In this document: piece by piece, positions 34,690 to 45,277 of the stretch
Layout: each line of letters opens with the position of its first letter
How positions within the stretch are numbered: position 1 is the first letter of the stretch
Source of the DNA: Arcuatula senhousia
Lineage: Eukaryota > Mollusca > Bivalvia > Mytilida > Mytilidae
Assembly (NCBI GenBank): GCA_963971305.1
Contig: OZ020308.1
Coordinates: 26,937,275-27,001,274, forward strand
DNA length: 64,000 bases
Reading direction: 5' to 3'
Position numbers and translations under genes: made by a program
The notes under the pieces: model-generated
What the model was told of the DNA's origin: nothing
What the model saw: the letters and a program-made list of their open reading frames with translations, nothing else
The model's database searches: none

Positions 34690-37402
34690 ATGTACCCATT
34701 ATTTTATGAAAGAAGCAGAGGTACCAATGGGGTATCCGAATGTCAAAAGTCCGAAAGGGCGGAGACTAAACCAGTAAACACAAACAAGAACGGGACAAAA
34801 AACAGACAACACGTAAAATATGGAAACACGAAACAACTGAATATCAATCAACAACGCGAACTCCAGTCGAAACAAGAGTGAACTCAGGTGCTCCGGAAGA
34901 GTAAGCAGTTCCTGCTTGCTATAGCACACCCGTCGCGTTGCCAATAGTCCATTCAGTGCGTCAAATCCAGTAAAGGAAGACAAAACAACACCCTATGACA
35001 AACCAACATCTGCACTCATCTGAGAGATCGAAATCCCATATTTGTCTATAAGTGCATGATGTCTTCCGTAAAATTTCTTGAGTGAAGACAGCAACCGAGG
35101 AGCCACATAACCCTGTGTGAGCAATTTTTGCGTCAGCTCTGCTAAGGAAATCGATGTAAGTCCCGCACGCTCTGGAGTAACGAATCAATTGAGATACGTA
35201 AACTCCATAAGCTGGAGCTGACGGAATATTGCTACACAAGAAGGGGAAGTTGACAAATGGAAAGTTGAAGTCATCACGTTTGTCATAGAGCCTTGTTGAA
35301 AGTCTTCCTTGAGAGTCAATTTCGAGATGTAGATCTAAATATGAAGCAGACCTCCTAGAATCCGTTGTGTCCTTTATCTCAAGCTCCTGTGGATATATGA
35401 GATGGAGAAAGTCACCAAATCGAGAATTGTTTAGTGAAAGGACATGATCAATATAACGGAACGTGAGGTTGAAAGAGAGAGCTAGTCTACGGTCTTTTTT
35501 GTCTAGAAGAGATTGCAAGAAGTCTGCTTCATATGAATGAAGAAACAAATCAGCAAGCAAAGGTGTACAATTAGTGCCCATTGGAATCCCTATTGTTTGC
35601 TGAAAAACACGTCCACCAAACTGAACAAATATGTTGTCAATAAGAAAGTTGAGCATGTCGATTATTTGGTCTTCTGTAAATTTGTTCTTTTTCTTGGACT
35701 CATTGATGACAAAGTAAGTCTTGGTATAATCGACTACAAGAAATTTGTACCTGCGTTTTCCATTCTTTTTGAAAAAGCTGCGTTTAATCAGCTGTGCCAA
35801 TCGCGATTTCAGTTGTTCATGTGGAATAGAAGTGTAAAGTGTGGAGAAATCGAATGTTTTGATGCTGTTACAAGATGAAACTGATTTAGAGTTAAGAATC
35901 TCCATCAGTTCTTTCGAATTCTTCGGGATCCACATTTGATTGACACCATTTCTAGAATAACAACAATCGTAATATTTCTGGAGGCCGGATTTTACTGCCG
36001 TAAGTATTGAAGTCAACAAAACTGATAGAGGTTTAGTTGTACATTTGGATGACCCTGCAATGAAGCGCTGTTTGTTTGGATTTTTATGTAATTTGGGAAT
36101 CCAATACAGGGATGGAATGTCATCATTACTGCCACCAACAGAAAGGCCGAAGGAGGAAATGACAGATTTGTGATTGTCAATGATTTCCTCCTTAGACAGT
36201 GTTGTAGCCGTGTATGTGGTGCTGTTGCTGGTACAACCAACCCCCAATTCAGCTGTCAAACAGTCTATATAGTGATTTTTGCACACAAAAATGATGTTAT
36301 TTGGTGCTTTGTCTGCAGGTACAACAACATATTTGTCATGTAAGGTGGACAATGTTTTGGCAACATCAGCGTTGCTGAAAATGGATGTTGCCTTAGTGCT
36401 CATTGAGCCTTTCAAAGAATTGATTCTTTTCAAAACCAATGACCTCACAGCTTTTACCCATTCTGACAAAACGTCACATTCTTTCTCCTGTTCTTTTTTG
36501 GCCCATTTTCTGGCATAGTCCTCAACTGAATCCATAATTGTTTTGAAATTATAGCTCCAGTTGATTCGTCTTGGCTCACGATATTTAGGTCCTTTAACCA
36601 AAACATCGCGAAGTAAGTCATTTTCCACGATGTTGAGGTCACCAGTGATAACGTGGCCAGAGGGACCATATTTGAATGGGGACTTTTCACAGGTACAGTC
36701 TTGAGGTTTTGCTTTGAGGTCATTGATTTGGAAATCCCGCAACTTTTGTTTATAGTTGAAAACCTTAGGTGCAATGGTGGAAGTGTAGGAATAAGAGATA
36801 ATGGGAATGCTTTTATCTTTGAAGTAAGGAGGAATATGTTCCGTAACAGATTTGTGGTGTAAAATATTTCCTAAATTAATAGCATCTAACCCCTTGTTTA
36901 AAAATGGAAGTGAAAGAAAGGAACGATTATCTTTACTGTTTTCGTGTGGAACTCCAACAGGTTTGAATAAGCGGTTGTAACCGATATCAAGAACGATAGC
37001 AATGTTAGAGGGAGGGTCAGTGACCGGATTTTCTAGACATTCCTTGTACAAAGTATTGAGTTTAGAAAGGGGAATAGAATACAGTTTAGTTCGAATGTGA
37101 TGAATCCCTAGTGGTTTTTGGACAAACGGAAGCAATCCACTAATTGATACATCGCAAAGCTTTGGTGCGTTGTATTTTCGATGTCCATGACTGCGTTTCC
37201 GTCTCTCCGTTTTTTCAAAGAGATTCATCACATTAACATCACTGCATCTAGGGCTAGATAAATTTCCTACACTTCCAATGTTGTCGTTGCAGCCATAAGT
37301 TAGTGCGGTTCCCAGTCGTCGAAACCAGAATTCTTCTCTCTTTTTACGGAAAGGTGTACTTAAAGTGGGATTATTTGTAGGATGGTAAAATATTTTTTTC
37401 TA
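34690..37402 (-). pseudogene. Penelope-like retroelement (Naiad-type) protein, 5'-truncated, catalytic RT residue lost
   Basis: An open minus-strand frame runs from a stop near 37402 to 34961; the first ATG (37231) gives 756 aa. Upstream of that ATG the open frame reads KKREEFWFRRLGT, then YGCNDNIG, the end of a GIY-YIG nuclease. The nuclease is therefore N-terminal, as in the Naiad group of PLEs. Numbering from that ATG: CxC motif at 179-181, PADKAPNN at 305-312, IPKLHKNP at 378-385, RT motif FDFSTLYTSIPH at 460-471, IGIPMGTNC at 547-555, YLDLHLEID at 631-639. The catalytic YxDD reads YIDH (593-596; codon 35444-35446), so polymerase activity is expected to be lost. The last 55 or so residues are out of frame: the family-typical KFYGRHH...YGIS end is encoded one base off, from about residue 698. 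The family's 3' tail runs to about 34690. Start is uncertain because the GIY-YIG core is missing. Confidence 0.9.
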
Positions 37403-38015
37403 TATTCTATTCTGTTCTATTCTGTAGGCTCAAAATATGATTGAAATAAGAATAATTACTTTCGCCTTTTAGTTTAACATAAAATGTGGGATAAGCACAC
37501 CTGTTTGAGGGAAGTTAGTCGTATTTTGCCTTACCATTACATGTACTATTTATTCATGAAGCCTCTGGTAATGATCTCATCCTGTCCCGTTGGGTGCCCA
37601 TCTACATACCTGGCACTGCAATCACTCAAATGGATGTGTGTTTGTTAACAACTCCAGTCTAGCTTTATGGCGGTTCAATAACGCACTTGGTGTCTAACTA
37701 AAGAACACATTTTTCTAGACAGGGACACAAACTTGGCCAAATACCCACGCATTTATTGCAAGTAACATTACTGTAAAGTTGCATATCATTTGGTTAACCT
37801 GAACAGAAGTAATTGTGGAAAGTAATAAAAAGTATCGCTTATTTGGCCCCTTTATGACCCTTGATAATGAACTCATCCCACAAAGTGCAGAAAGATCTAA
37901 TGTTTGGTTTTTTTAGATTAACCCACAAGACAGGCACTCCTATAGCGCGACGGACGGACGGACTGGTAGACCCGACTACTAGACCTGCTTTCTCTTTCGG
38001 TGACGCAGGTAAAGA
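37403..38015. other. Intergenic, nothing recognised
   Basis: No conserved coding motif. The segment ends in GACGGACGGACGG-type simple sequence (37950-37965) just before the dispersed hammerhead element. Confidence 0.45.
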
Positions 38016-38423
38016 CGTCAGGCATAGCAAAATTTATTGTATGGAACTTTGTTGTCATTTTTATTTCGAACACCCGTGAAGGTTAGCACTGCTGGTGGAG
38101 TTTTAATTCCCCGAGGTTAATCCGCTCCGGTACCAACACTTTTGTGTTGAAGAATACATCAAAGCTCTAAATTATCCGTTTAAATTTCAAAACTGTCCAA
38201 ACCCTAAAGTTCTTCCCACCCCAGGCATAGGTTGATCATTTTAGTAATAATTTGGTTCCTTAGCCTGGTATTTTTGGTTTCAATGTTCTATGCTCTTCAT
38301 AATCATAAAGTGTTTGGCATTTTCAATACTTTCGGTAGAGCGCCTCTGATGAGTCTTGAATAGACGAAACGCGCGTCAGGCATAGCAAAATTTATTGTCT
38401 TGAACTTTGTTGTCATTTTTATT
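38016..38423 (+). mobile_element. Dispersed hammerhead retrozyme copy, about 1.1 units
   Basis: Homology to the 358-bp unit starts at CGTCAGGC (38016), i.e. within 4 nt of the position equivalent to the ribozyme cleavage site (38019/38020). It runs through one complete unit including a hammerhead and continues past it to TGTCATTTTTATT (38423). The roughly 45 bp after the cleavage site is thus present at both ends as a direct repeat. Divergence from the array is visible at many sites (for example CCACCCCAGGCATAGG), so this copy is old. It lies about 600 bp from the 5' end of the PLE ORF but on the opposite strand. Confidence 0.88.
38340..38383 (+). ncRNA. Hammerhead ribozyme in dispersed copy, weakened helix I
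   Basis: Core CTGATGA, helix II GTCT/AGAC, GAAA, the ACGCGCGT palindrome and GTC are intact. The 3' helix I strand reads AGGCAT instead of AGGCGT, giving a C-A mismatch against GCGCCT. Cleavage is plausible but probably weaker. Confidence 0.85.
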
Positions 38424-38894
38424 ATGTAAATATTAAAATATTTTATTTTAAACTTTTTTAGAATCTTTACAAGTTTTGTTGGTAAACGCTTCGGACATGT
38501 ACCTCGATTTAATAGTGTTATTTCGTCTATGGCATATTCATGATAAATCTGTCACAGGGACTTACTCCTTGTGGATTACAGACTACAACTGTTTGTACCT
38601 TTTCAGACCTGTCAGACGACTCCATCTTGAATAAGTGTGGAGATGGAAATCCGAGTTATATGCATGTAATAAGGGAACGCTCACCTTTCTGAATTCTACA
38701 TCTATATCTTTAAAAAAATATTCAAACAGGGAACAGCTTTTGAGATAATGCCATAATGCATGTTATTTCAAGTATTGGCAACAAATAAGGATGAATACAT
38801 ATATTTACATGTATATTTGGTTCTATATTGAATATACCATTATGAATCTTTGCAATTCATTTGAGAATATGTATATGTATAAAACAACAAAAGT
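38424..38894. other. Intergenic, nothing recognised
   Basis: AT-rich with no motif; ends where LINE coding text becomes readable. Confidence 0.45.
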
Positions 38895-40600
38895 TGTGGT
38901 CCTGACAGCATCTTGAATGAGATGATTAAATATCAATTTGCACTTACACCCAGTATACATAAACTATTTAATCTAGTCCTGGATACTGGCTTCTACCCTG
39001 ATCAACGGTCAGAAGGCTATATTGTAATAAACGTTAAATTTAGTGACCCTAATAACTATCGAGGCATATCTGTCGCTAGCTGCCTTGGGAAACTTTTTAA
39101 CTCGATCCTTAATGCAAAGCTTGAATCTTTTCTTATAAGAACAACCTTATTGCGGATGAGCAAATTGGCTTTATGCCTGGATATCGAACATCAGACCATA
39201 TTTTCAAGTTTAAGACAATAATTGACAAATACTGAAATCGATCTAAAAAGCTATATGGTTGCTTTATAGACCTTAAAAAGGCTTTTGACTCGGTTATTCA
39301 CCCCGCTCTATTCTTAAAACTATCAAATGTAGATGTTGGGTCACGTCAATTTTAGAGTCTATGTATAATGATATTCGTCCCCGGGTAAAAATTGGTAATA
39401 AAAGCGTATCAGAAGCCTGTTGGGGACAATATCAGTCTAGTCTATTTAACATATTTATAAATGATGTTACCAAGGTATTTGACCAAACCTGAAATCCAGA
39501 AGTTCTAGGTAATAAGTGTATTAATAACCTTATTTATGCAGATGACTTATTACTGTTATCTGGTAGTAGCGAAGGCCTCCAAAATTGCATGAATAAAGTA
39601 CACTAGGAATGTGAAGAATTTGGTCTTGACATGAATCATGCTAAGTCAAAAATTTTGGTTTTTAATAAAGGTAGCAGACTCACAAACGATAAGTATTATA
39701 TTGTTAACAAAGATGTAGAGTATGTATAACAATATAGATATCTTGGTATATTTTATAGTATTAATGGAAATTTTACAAATGCACTAAATGATATGTGTAA
39801 CGTGGGTTTGAAAGCTTTTTTCAAAGTAACTAATATTTTCAAACAGGTACCATGTGATGTAAAAAAATATGTATATTTGACCATACTATCAAACCAGTTT
39901 TATTATATTCATCAGAAGTTTTAGGCATGTTTAACGCTAAAACAAAAGAGTTTAATCCTTATGAGCGAATTTTTTAAAAAACTACCAATTTAAAAGGTTA
40001 ATCTCAGTATGTGTCGATGTACTTTAGGTGTAAATAAGAAAACAAGTAAAGTGGATCTGTATGGACAACTTGGTAGACACCCATTACATATTGATATCAT
40101 TATTTTCATGCTGAAATACTGGAATTTAGTAACAGACAAACTCTTATCAGATGCTCTTGCAGAAAATTTTAACATGATAGCAAAGAACAAAAATTGTTGG
40201 TTAAAATACATCAATACAATTCTTGATAACTGTTCATTCTTTTCCCCAAATTTAAGAAGCCATTGCTCAGCTTTAAATAAACCATCTCACGTGTTTAAGA
40301 TTCAAAAGTATTTTAAGTTTATGTTTGAAAAAAACATGAGCCAGGCTATTAGATAAGAATGAAAAATTAAGATCATACAAACTATTCAAAAACGTTTTTA
40401 AATTAGAAAAATATTTAACAAGTTTTGGAAATGACAGTGAGAGATTCAACTTTACTCGTTTTAGAACAATTTGTCATAGTTTACATATTGATACTGGCAG
40501 ATATACTACTCCGAAAACACCTATATAATATAAAGGTAATAACAAAACTACCGAACTTGAATGATCAATTTCATAGTCCAGAGAAAATGACAAAAACGAA
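38895..40600 (+). pseudogene. Non-LTR retrotransposon (LINE) RT pseudogene, multiply frameshifted
   Basis: Reading across frames on the plus strand gives, in order: an RT start with CGPDSILNEMIKYQF (38895-38940), DPNNYRGISVASCLGKLFN (about 39045), text for the DLKKAFDSV box (about 39270), the catalytic box LIYADDLLLLSG intact (about 39530), then thumb and connection text. A C-terminal part follows (ORF 40009-40356), ending with FRTICHSLHIDTGRYTT (about 40460). That last segment resembles the RISAHSLEIEKGRY region of the LINE at 27440-28734, so the two belong to the same or sister families. At least four frame changes and in-frame stops (for example near 39220, 39490 and 39600) make it dead. 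The 5' half with endonuclease is missing. Confidence 0.88.
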
Positions 40601-40629
40601 TCAGTCTAGGTCAAAGGGGTCTTGAAACA

Positions 40630-40712
40630 CTTGGTACAGGCATTTCAAACGAAATGGTGGGTTAAACCAGGTTTTATGGCGCCAAGCCTCCCTCTTCCAT
40701 TGCGATCATAGG
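40630..40712 (+). repeat. Dispersed repeat end, inverted match to 34495-34600
   Basis: TACAGGCATTTCAAACGAAA, TGGTGGGTTAAACCAGG and TTTTATGGCGCCAAGCCTCC mirror 34495-34600. It follows the LINE 3' end closely, so it may be an element into which the LINE inserted. Confidence 0.6.
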
Positions 40713-41179
40713 ATCCGGTAATGACCATTGAGTTTGCAAAAATTACTACTATAGGGTGTTCCAAGACCCCTTTGACCTAGATTTATAACCCCTTTACCTG
40801 CTTATTTATAACCTCCTATATTATGCAATGAACTACTTTTACATAATAAAAGATGATATACAATAATTATAACCCATATGATACCATGTAACTTAAGATT
40901 TTAGCCCCCTTGTTATAAAACAATTATTATGTTGTATAGGGGTTGTAATATGTACATGTTTGTGTAACAAGTTATTAAACTTATGACCCCATTTTATTAT
41001 GCTGGACATTCTTATTAGAACATTATTCATTTCACAATACACTAGAAATTGCTACATATCAAACACCCTTAATATGTTAAACTCTCTATATGTAATATAA
41101 CCCCCTACAATTAATTGATAAAAGAAGACCATTAAGTTCAAAATGAAATACTGTAACTTTTTTTCCTTATGGTAATGAA

Positions 41180-41600
41180 ATGGGGTTTCAAAGAAAAACG
41201 ACAAAGTATAAGTGTGGATGTTATTCAGAAGAAATCTCGGACGATTTTTTAAGTTATACAGAATCTACTGAATATACAAATGTATGTGAAAGACATTCGT
41301 CGGAAGAATTGGCAAAAGAAAACCATAACAGAGGAATAAAAATGGTTGAAGTGATAGAAAATGCACGCAATGTATTAAGTGAAAAGATGGATACAGACAG
41401 CGTTTTATGTCATCTAACAGCAAGAGAAGTGTTTTCAAACTACCAAAAGGGAGAACTACTAAGATGTACATCGAAGCAGTTTAGAACAAAAAAGTTAATT
41501 AACGTGATAATGGAATCAAAGGCTACGTCACTACATACTTGAGAATGGCTTTAAACAAGACAGGTCAAGCTGTAATAAACATAAACAACCCGGCTTAACA
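41180..41600 (+). pseudogene. CARD-like (death-fold) domain exon with a frameshift near its end
   Basis: The ORF from 41180 gives 120 aa. Residues 1-50 are hydrophilic with a C-x-C and a C-x2-H (KCGCYSEE, CERH). From about residue 55 the pattern fits a caspase recruitment domain: NARNVLSEKMDTDSVLCHL, then TAREVFSNYQKGEL, then KQFRTKKLINVIME. In this frame it stops at 41540. In another frame, one base away, the usual CARD ending is readable (TYLRMALNKTGQAV) to a stop at 41600. A single-base loss near 41513-41520 explains this. An AATAAA follows at 41744. CARD proteins are greatly expanded in bivalves and act in apoptosis and innate signalling. The call rests on pattern recognition without alignment, and upstream exons were not found. 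Confidence 0.5.
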
Positions 41601-42479
41601 GATCATTATAGATTATGTGTTTCCCTGTCTATGTGTGTTTTTCTCATATCTGACTTATTCGAATAGATATCATTTGTAAATTGACTTTTATGAATGTTTA
41701 CATGTAATACTTGCACTTTAGTGTCTCATAAGATGTTTCTCAAATAAACCGCTATGGAGCAGTACTGTAAGTACTTTGATTATTGTTAACTACCTCAAAT
41801 GCGCTGCTTTTTGGCAGCACTGTTAGTACTTTGATTATTGTTGTTGATATCCATAAACTAGATGGCATTGTATTACTATTATCAGTGCCTTTTATTTCTA
41901 AAACTTATCATATGCAAAGATTCCCATTTATTGTTCAGTTGCTTATATATCGAACAAAAATTCAGCATCCAAGTAACACGATCAAATAAATTAAATTGAA
42001 ATATCTTTCTACCGTCATATCTGGCAAAATTTCAACATGAAATGTAAACTTAATAGATTTAAATATTTCAGTCAGTCAAATTTGATTTAAAATTAAATAT
42101 CCCTCAAAAGCTGTGACGATCGGAATACCGCTGCTTTGTAAAATGAATATTGTAGGAATCGTCGGCTTATTAAATCCTTGACAAATTGTAAACATGCATG
42201 AAATTGCAGTATCAAGTTTACTAAATAATATACTTTTTTAAAATATCAAAGAACTTTTTAGAACTTAAGCTACATTTATGATAAATATAAAAATAAAAAT
42301 ACATAACCTTCTCTCATCCATCGTCTTTTCTAGAAGGAACGCAAATGACGTCAGCAGATATGACGTTGTTGAAAGGATTGATCTGAAACTAAAAGCTTAT
42401 AATCCCGGGATGGTAATCATTTAATTTCCTAATAAATAACAAGATAGATGCGTGTGTCCTCATCGATAACGGATTATAA
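41601..42479. other. Intergenic with a small tandem duplication
   Basis: GCAGTACTGTAAGTACTTTG and GCAGCACTGTTAGTACTTTG, each followed by ATTATTGTT, lie about 56 bp apart (41759 and 41815). No gene recognised. Confidence 0.5.
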
Positions 42480-43757
42480 AATATACTATTCTAAATCCTA
42501 TAAAATCTAAATCCAAAAATGGATATCTATCACCGGTGACGTAAGATTTGTTCAAGGTAAATTCAGAAGGATAAATATCGGTAATAAAAATAGAAAATGA
42601 AGGATTGTTGAGTGTAAGAATGTCGTCTGAATATCTTAAACTATTATTTTAAGTTTTGATTAAGTTTTGTTTGTTGGGGTCTTTTAGTAATTTAGCAATA
42701 AATTGTGAGTCAAAACAGTATAGGAAAATGTCACCTATAAGTGGCGCACAATTAGTACCTTTAGGAATACCAATGATTTTGCGATAAATTTGTTCACCAA
42801 AACGTATGTAAATATTATCTAACAAATAATTCAGAGCAGTAATAGTTTCTGCATCAGTCCAGTTAATGTAACCTTTTTGAGTCTCGATACTTAAAATGAT
42901 TTACTCTATGAGTTTGAAACTCTAGAGCAGATATAATCACGATTAGATTTATCAAAACACCATTTAACCAAATATTCAAATTTCTTTTTTAATAAGGTCA
43001 TGCGGTAGGTTAGTATATAAGGTAGAAAAATCGTAACTATCAACGGTATTGATAGTATTTTCAAATGCACGAAGCTTGTCCAAAACATCAAGAGAATATT
43101 TTACGCTCCAAAAAATATAATTCCACTGCTTGAATACCCTTTCACAGTATTGAATGATAAATTCCTTCATAGTAGCTCAAGTAAAATATGGTAGATCTTT
43201 GGAAATATGGGTTACATAACACTTACTTAAAGCAGAGATAAAACGAGATTTACATGGACTTTTGTACACTTTAGGTATCCAGTTTCCATTGTAAGTCACT
43301 TATAGTATGTCAGGCAACTCGGGATTGTAGTGATATGATCGTCAATAATACCTGATTCTATGATTGCAGGGGAACAAGTTTTTTTTATTTCGTGCATTGA
43401 AACCTCAAGGTAATACTTTCGTCATACCACAACGACATTGTTAGCCGCTTTATCGGCGGGAACAAACACGTATTGCAAACCAAGTAAACGGATTTTTTAC
43501 TTTATTCGATTAAGGCAAGTATTAGGTCTAAAATCTACAAATGAATTTTGAAATTGACTGATTCTAGGTTGAACTAATGTCATTATTTTTTTAATAAAAT
43601 GGTCTAAAGATTTTGAGTCGGCCTCTTCCTTCCAATCCAACATCATCAAGATGATTTTAAGTATGACCGTCTTAATTCGCTTCAATGTGCATAAAGAACA
43701 AAAACAACCAGTGCTGCCCAAAACAAAATGTCTCCCAAACGATTGTATTTTTGTCAT
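42480..43757 (-). pseudogene. Second Penelope-like element family, RT pseudogene with intact YSDD
   Basis: Minus-strand text, read across frame changes, gives the PLE landmarks in order: an N-terminal segment (43757-43497), FVPADKAANNVVVV (about 43475), WIPKVYKSPCKSRFISAL (about 43270), YDFSTLYTNLPHDLIKKE (42976-43050), IGIPKGTNCAPLIGDIFL (about 42760), the catalytic RYSDDILTLNN (about 42630) and PFLDLDF (about 42510). Several frameshifts and stops break it; the longest open piece is 86 codons. Motif spellings differ clearly from the element at 34690-37402 (TNLPH versus TSIPH, PKGTNC versus PMGTNC), so it is another PLE lineage. The thumb and C-terminus are absent here; a similar C-terminal piece lies at 59504-59945. 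Confidence 0.85.
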
Positions 43758-44460
43758 CGTATTTTAATTCGCCATTTGTAAAACCCCTAGATGCAATATT
43801 TTATCGAAATCGAAGCATTTTAACAAATTTCATATTGTTTGTCCCACAAAATCACATTTCTTTCTTTAATAACCTAAAAACTGTTAGTATCACTTGAATT
43901 TTTCCGTATTATTAAAGAGCTCTCTTTGCTTCATTCGCCTTTAAATTTCAGCCTTCTACCAACCTAGGTGTAGCGTGTTCACATTTGCAAACACCAATCT
44001 ATCACCATACTAAATTTCGTACTAATTCGTTGAGGCGTTTTCGAGAAAAGTTCATGAGGCAGAGAATTAAGGAAGAAGAAAAAAATGATGTTAAGAAACA
44101 GAGTAAAAAACACATATCTCCAAACTTTCGTTTGAGTTCAACTTGAACAAACAAACAGGAAACAATTGCTGATACAAGAAAAAACATAGAAGAGGAAGCA
44201 AAATAAAGAGAAGGTATTGGCAGCGTGGTTGTCGTAAGAAAAAAGATAGCAAACTTAGATTCAAATTAATGACTTTAAGAATGCTCGGAAAAAAACGTCA
44301 TTAGAATTATAAATGAAAATATCTTACATTTGAACCGGAATTCATACATCATAAAATTGCGAGAAAATGTTAACTTTTCTCGGTGACTACTTACAATAGC
44401 ATTTTAATATAATTCAGGTGCACTAATAGCATTGTGTTCCATGTTTCGCCCGAGCAAGTG
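43758..44460. other. Intergenic, nothing recognised
   Basis: No conserved coding text, no inverted repeats. It lies between the PLE pseudogene and the 3' end of the minus-strand host gene. Confidence 0.45.
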
Positions 44461-44490
44461 TCAAAGACAAATAATTTGTAAAGAAAATTG

Positions 44491-44496
44491 TTTATT
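44491..44496 (-). terminator. Polyadenylation signal AATAAA for the 44576-45172 gene
   Basis: TTTATT on the plus strand is AATAAA on the minus strand, about 80 nt downstream of the TAA stop, a normal 3' UTR length for a compact terminal exon. Confidence 0.6.
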
Positions 44497-44575
44497 TTCC
44501 TGCATAAAAAATGCATTTAAAAAGTATAAAAAGTTTATGTACAACATAAAACAAAATATATGCCAAGCAAGGTTG

Positions 44576-45172
44576 TTACCAAGATAACCATCCCTTAAAA
44601 GCACTGTCATAAAAATACAGATCAGCAACTGCGAGATAAGAGAAAACATCCTTCCCAAACGTTTTGCAATTTGTACTCAAGTAGTAGTATGTCTTTCCGA
44701 ACGCGCCAGATGATTTCAGGTATTGTATTAAATCCCCAACTGATCTTTGGCCTTTAGATTGTTTTGTAAGCGTGGGTGCATTCCTTTTCGAGTGTCTACA
44801 GTAACCGTGCACATCAGCATGATATTTGCTTCTTTGAAGTAATATTCCATCTGAATGTTTTTCAATAGACCACCACCAATTTGTCGTTTGAAAAACAACG
44901 AATAAGTGATAGACCAGAGAAGATATAGGCGGGAAAAGAAATTGATAGCTGTATAGATTGGATTTATATGCATAGACATCCTGAATCCTTTCATCTACAT
45001 CAACAAGTTCAGCAAGTTTTCTCGCAAAATCTTCTGCTTGAAATGTATAAAACTTTCCATTTGAATCTTGAACGTCAGGGTCATAATAAAGAACTGCTTT
45101 CCAAGCATCACCTTTTTTTTGTCCTTTCCAGCTACTCGATTCGGATTTGGAACAGCGTTCTGAAATCGACAT
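44576..45172 (-). CDS. NlpC/P60- or LRAT-like papain-fold protein, terminal coding exon
   Basis: 198 aa from ATG at 45172 to TAA. Residues 1-85 are hydrophilic. From residue 86 the sequence YHLFVVFQTTNWWWSIEK contains a candidate catalytic His (H89). It is followed by an ILLQRS strand and, at 165-176, LSTNCKTFGKDV with Asn-Cys (C169) opening a helix. A His in a first strand and an NC-x2-F helix later is the circularly permuted layout of LRAT, PPPDE and related NlpC/P60-superfamily proteins, which hydrolyse or transfer acyl or peptide groups. No signal peptide or membrane helix is evident. Just upstream on this strand a pyrimidine-rich tract ends in AG (45183-45182), a good 3' splice site 9 nt before the ATG. 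The coding part is then one exon preceded by a non-coding exon. This is the only intact gene in the window. Exact family and substrate unknown. Confidence 0.65.
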   Translation of the reverse strand: MSISERCSKSESSSWKGQKKGDAWKAVLYYDPDVQDSNGKFYTFQAEDFARKLAELVDVDERIQDVYAYKSNLYSYQFLFPPISSLVYHLFVVFQTTNWWWSIEKHSDGILLQRSKYHADVHGYCRHSKRNAPTLTKQSKGQRSVGDLIQYLKSSGAFGKTYYYLSTNCKTFGKDVFSYLAVADLYFYDSAFKGWLSW

Positions 45173-45205
45173 TGTTAACGTCTAAAAAATAAAAAAATAA
45201 AACAC
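45173..45205 (-). promoter_or_regulatory. Probable 3' splice acceptor upstream of the papain-fold gene
   Basis: Minus-strand sequence TTTTTTTATTTTTTAG followed by ACGTTAACA and ATG. The AG is at 45183-45182 and the exon would start at 45181. It decides the reading: the ATG at 45172 is the first in the exon. Confidence 0.5.
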
Positions 45206-45277
45206 ATTCTTAGTTGTAAACCTGTATTCATCATTAACAATGATTTAAGTCGCGTTCACACTCAGCAGTTTAAATGT

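Noticed and set aside
34961..37231. Intact, active reverse transcriptase gene
   Set aside because: The 756-codon ORF is open, but the YxDD box is YIDH, the N-terminal nuclease is mostly missing and the C-terminus is out of frame.
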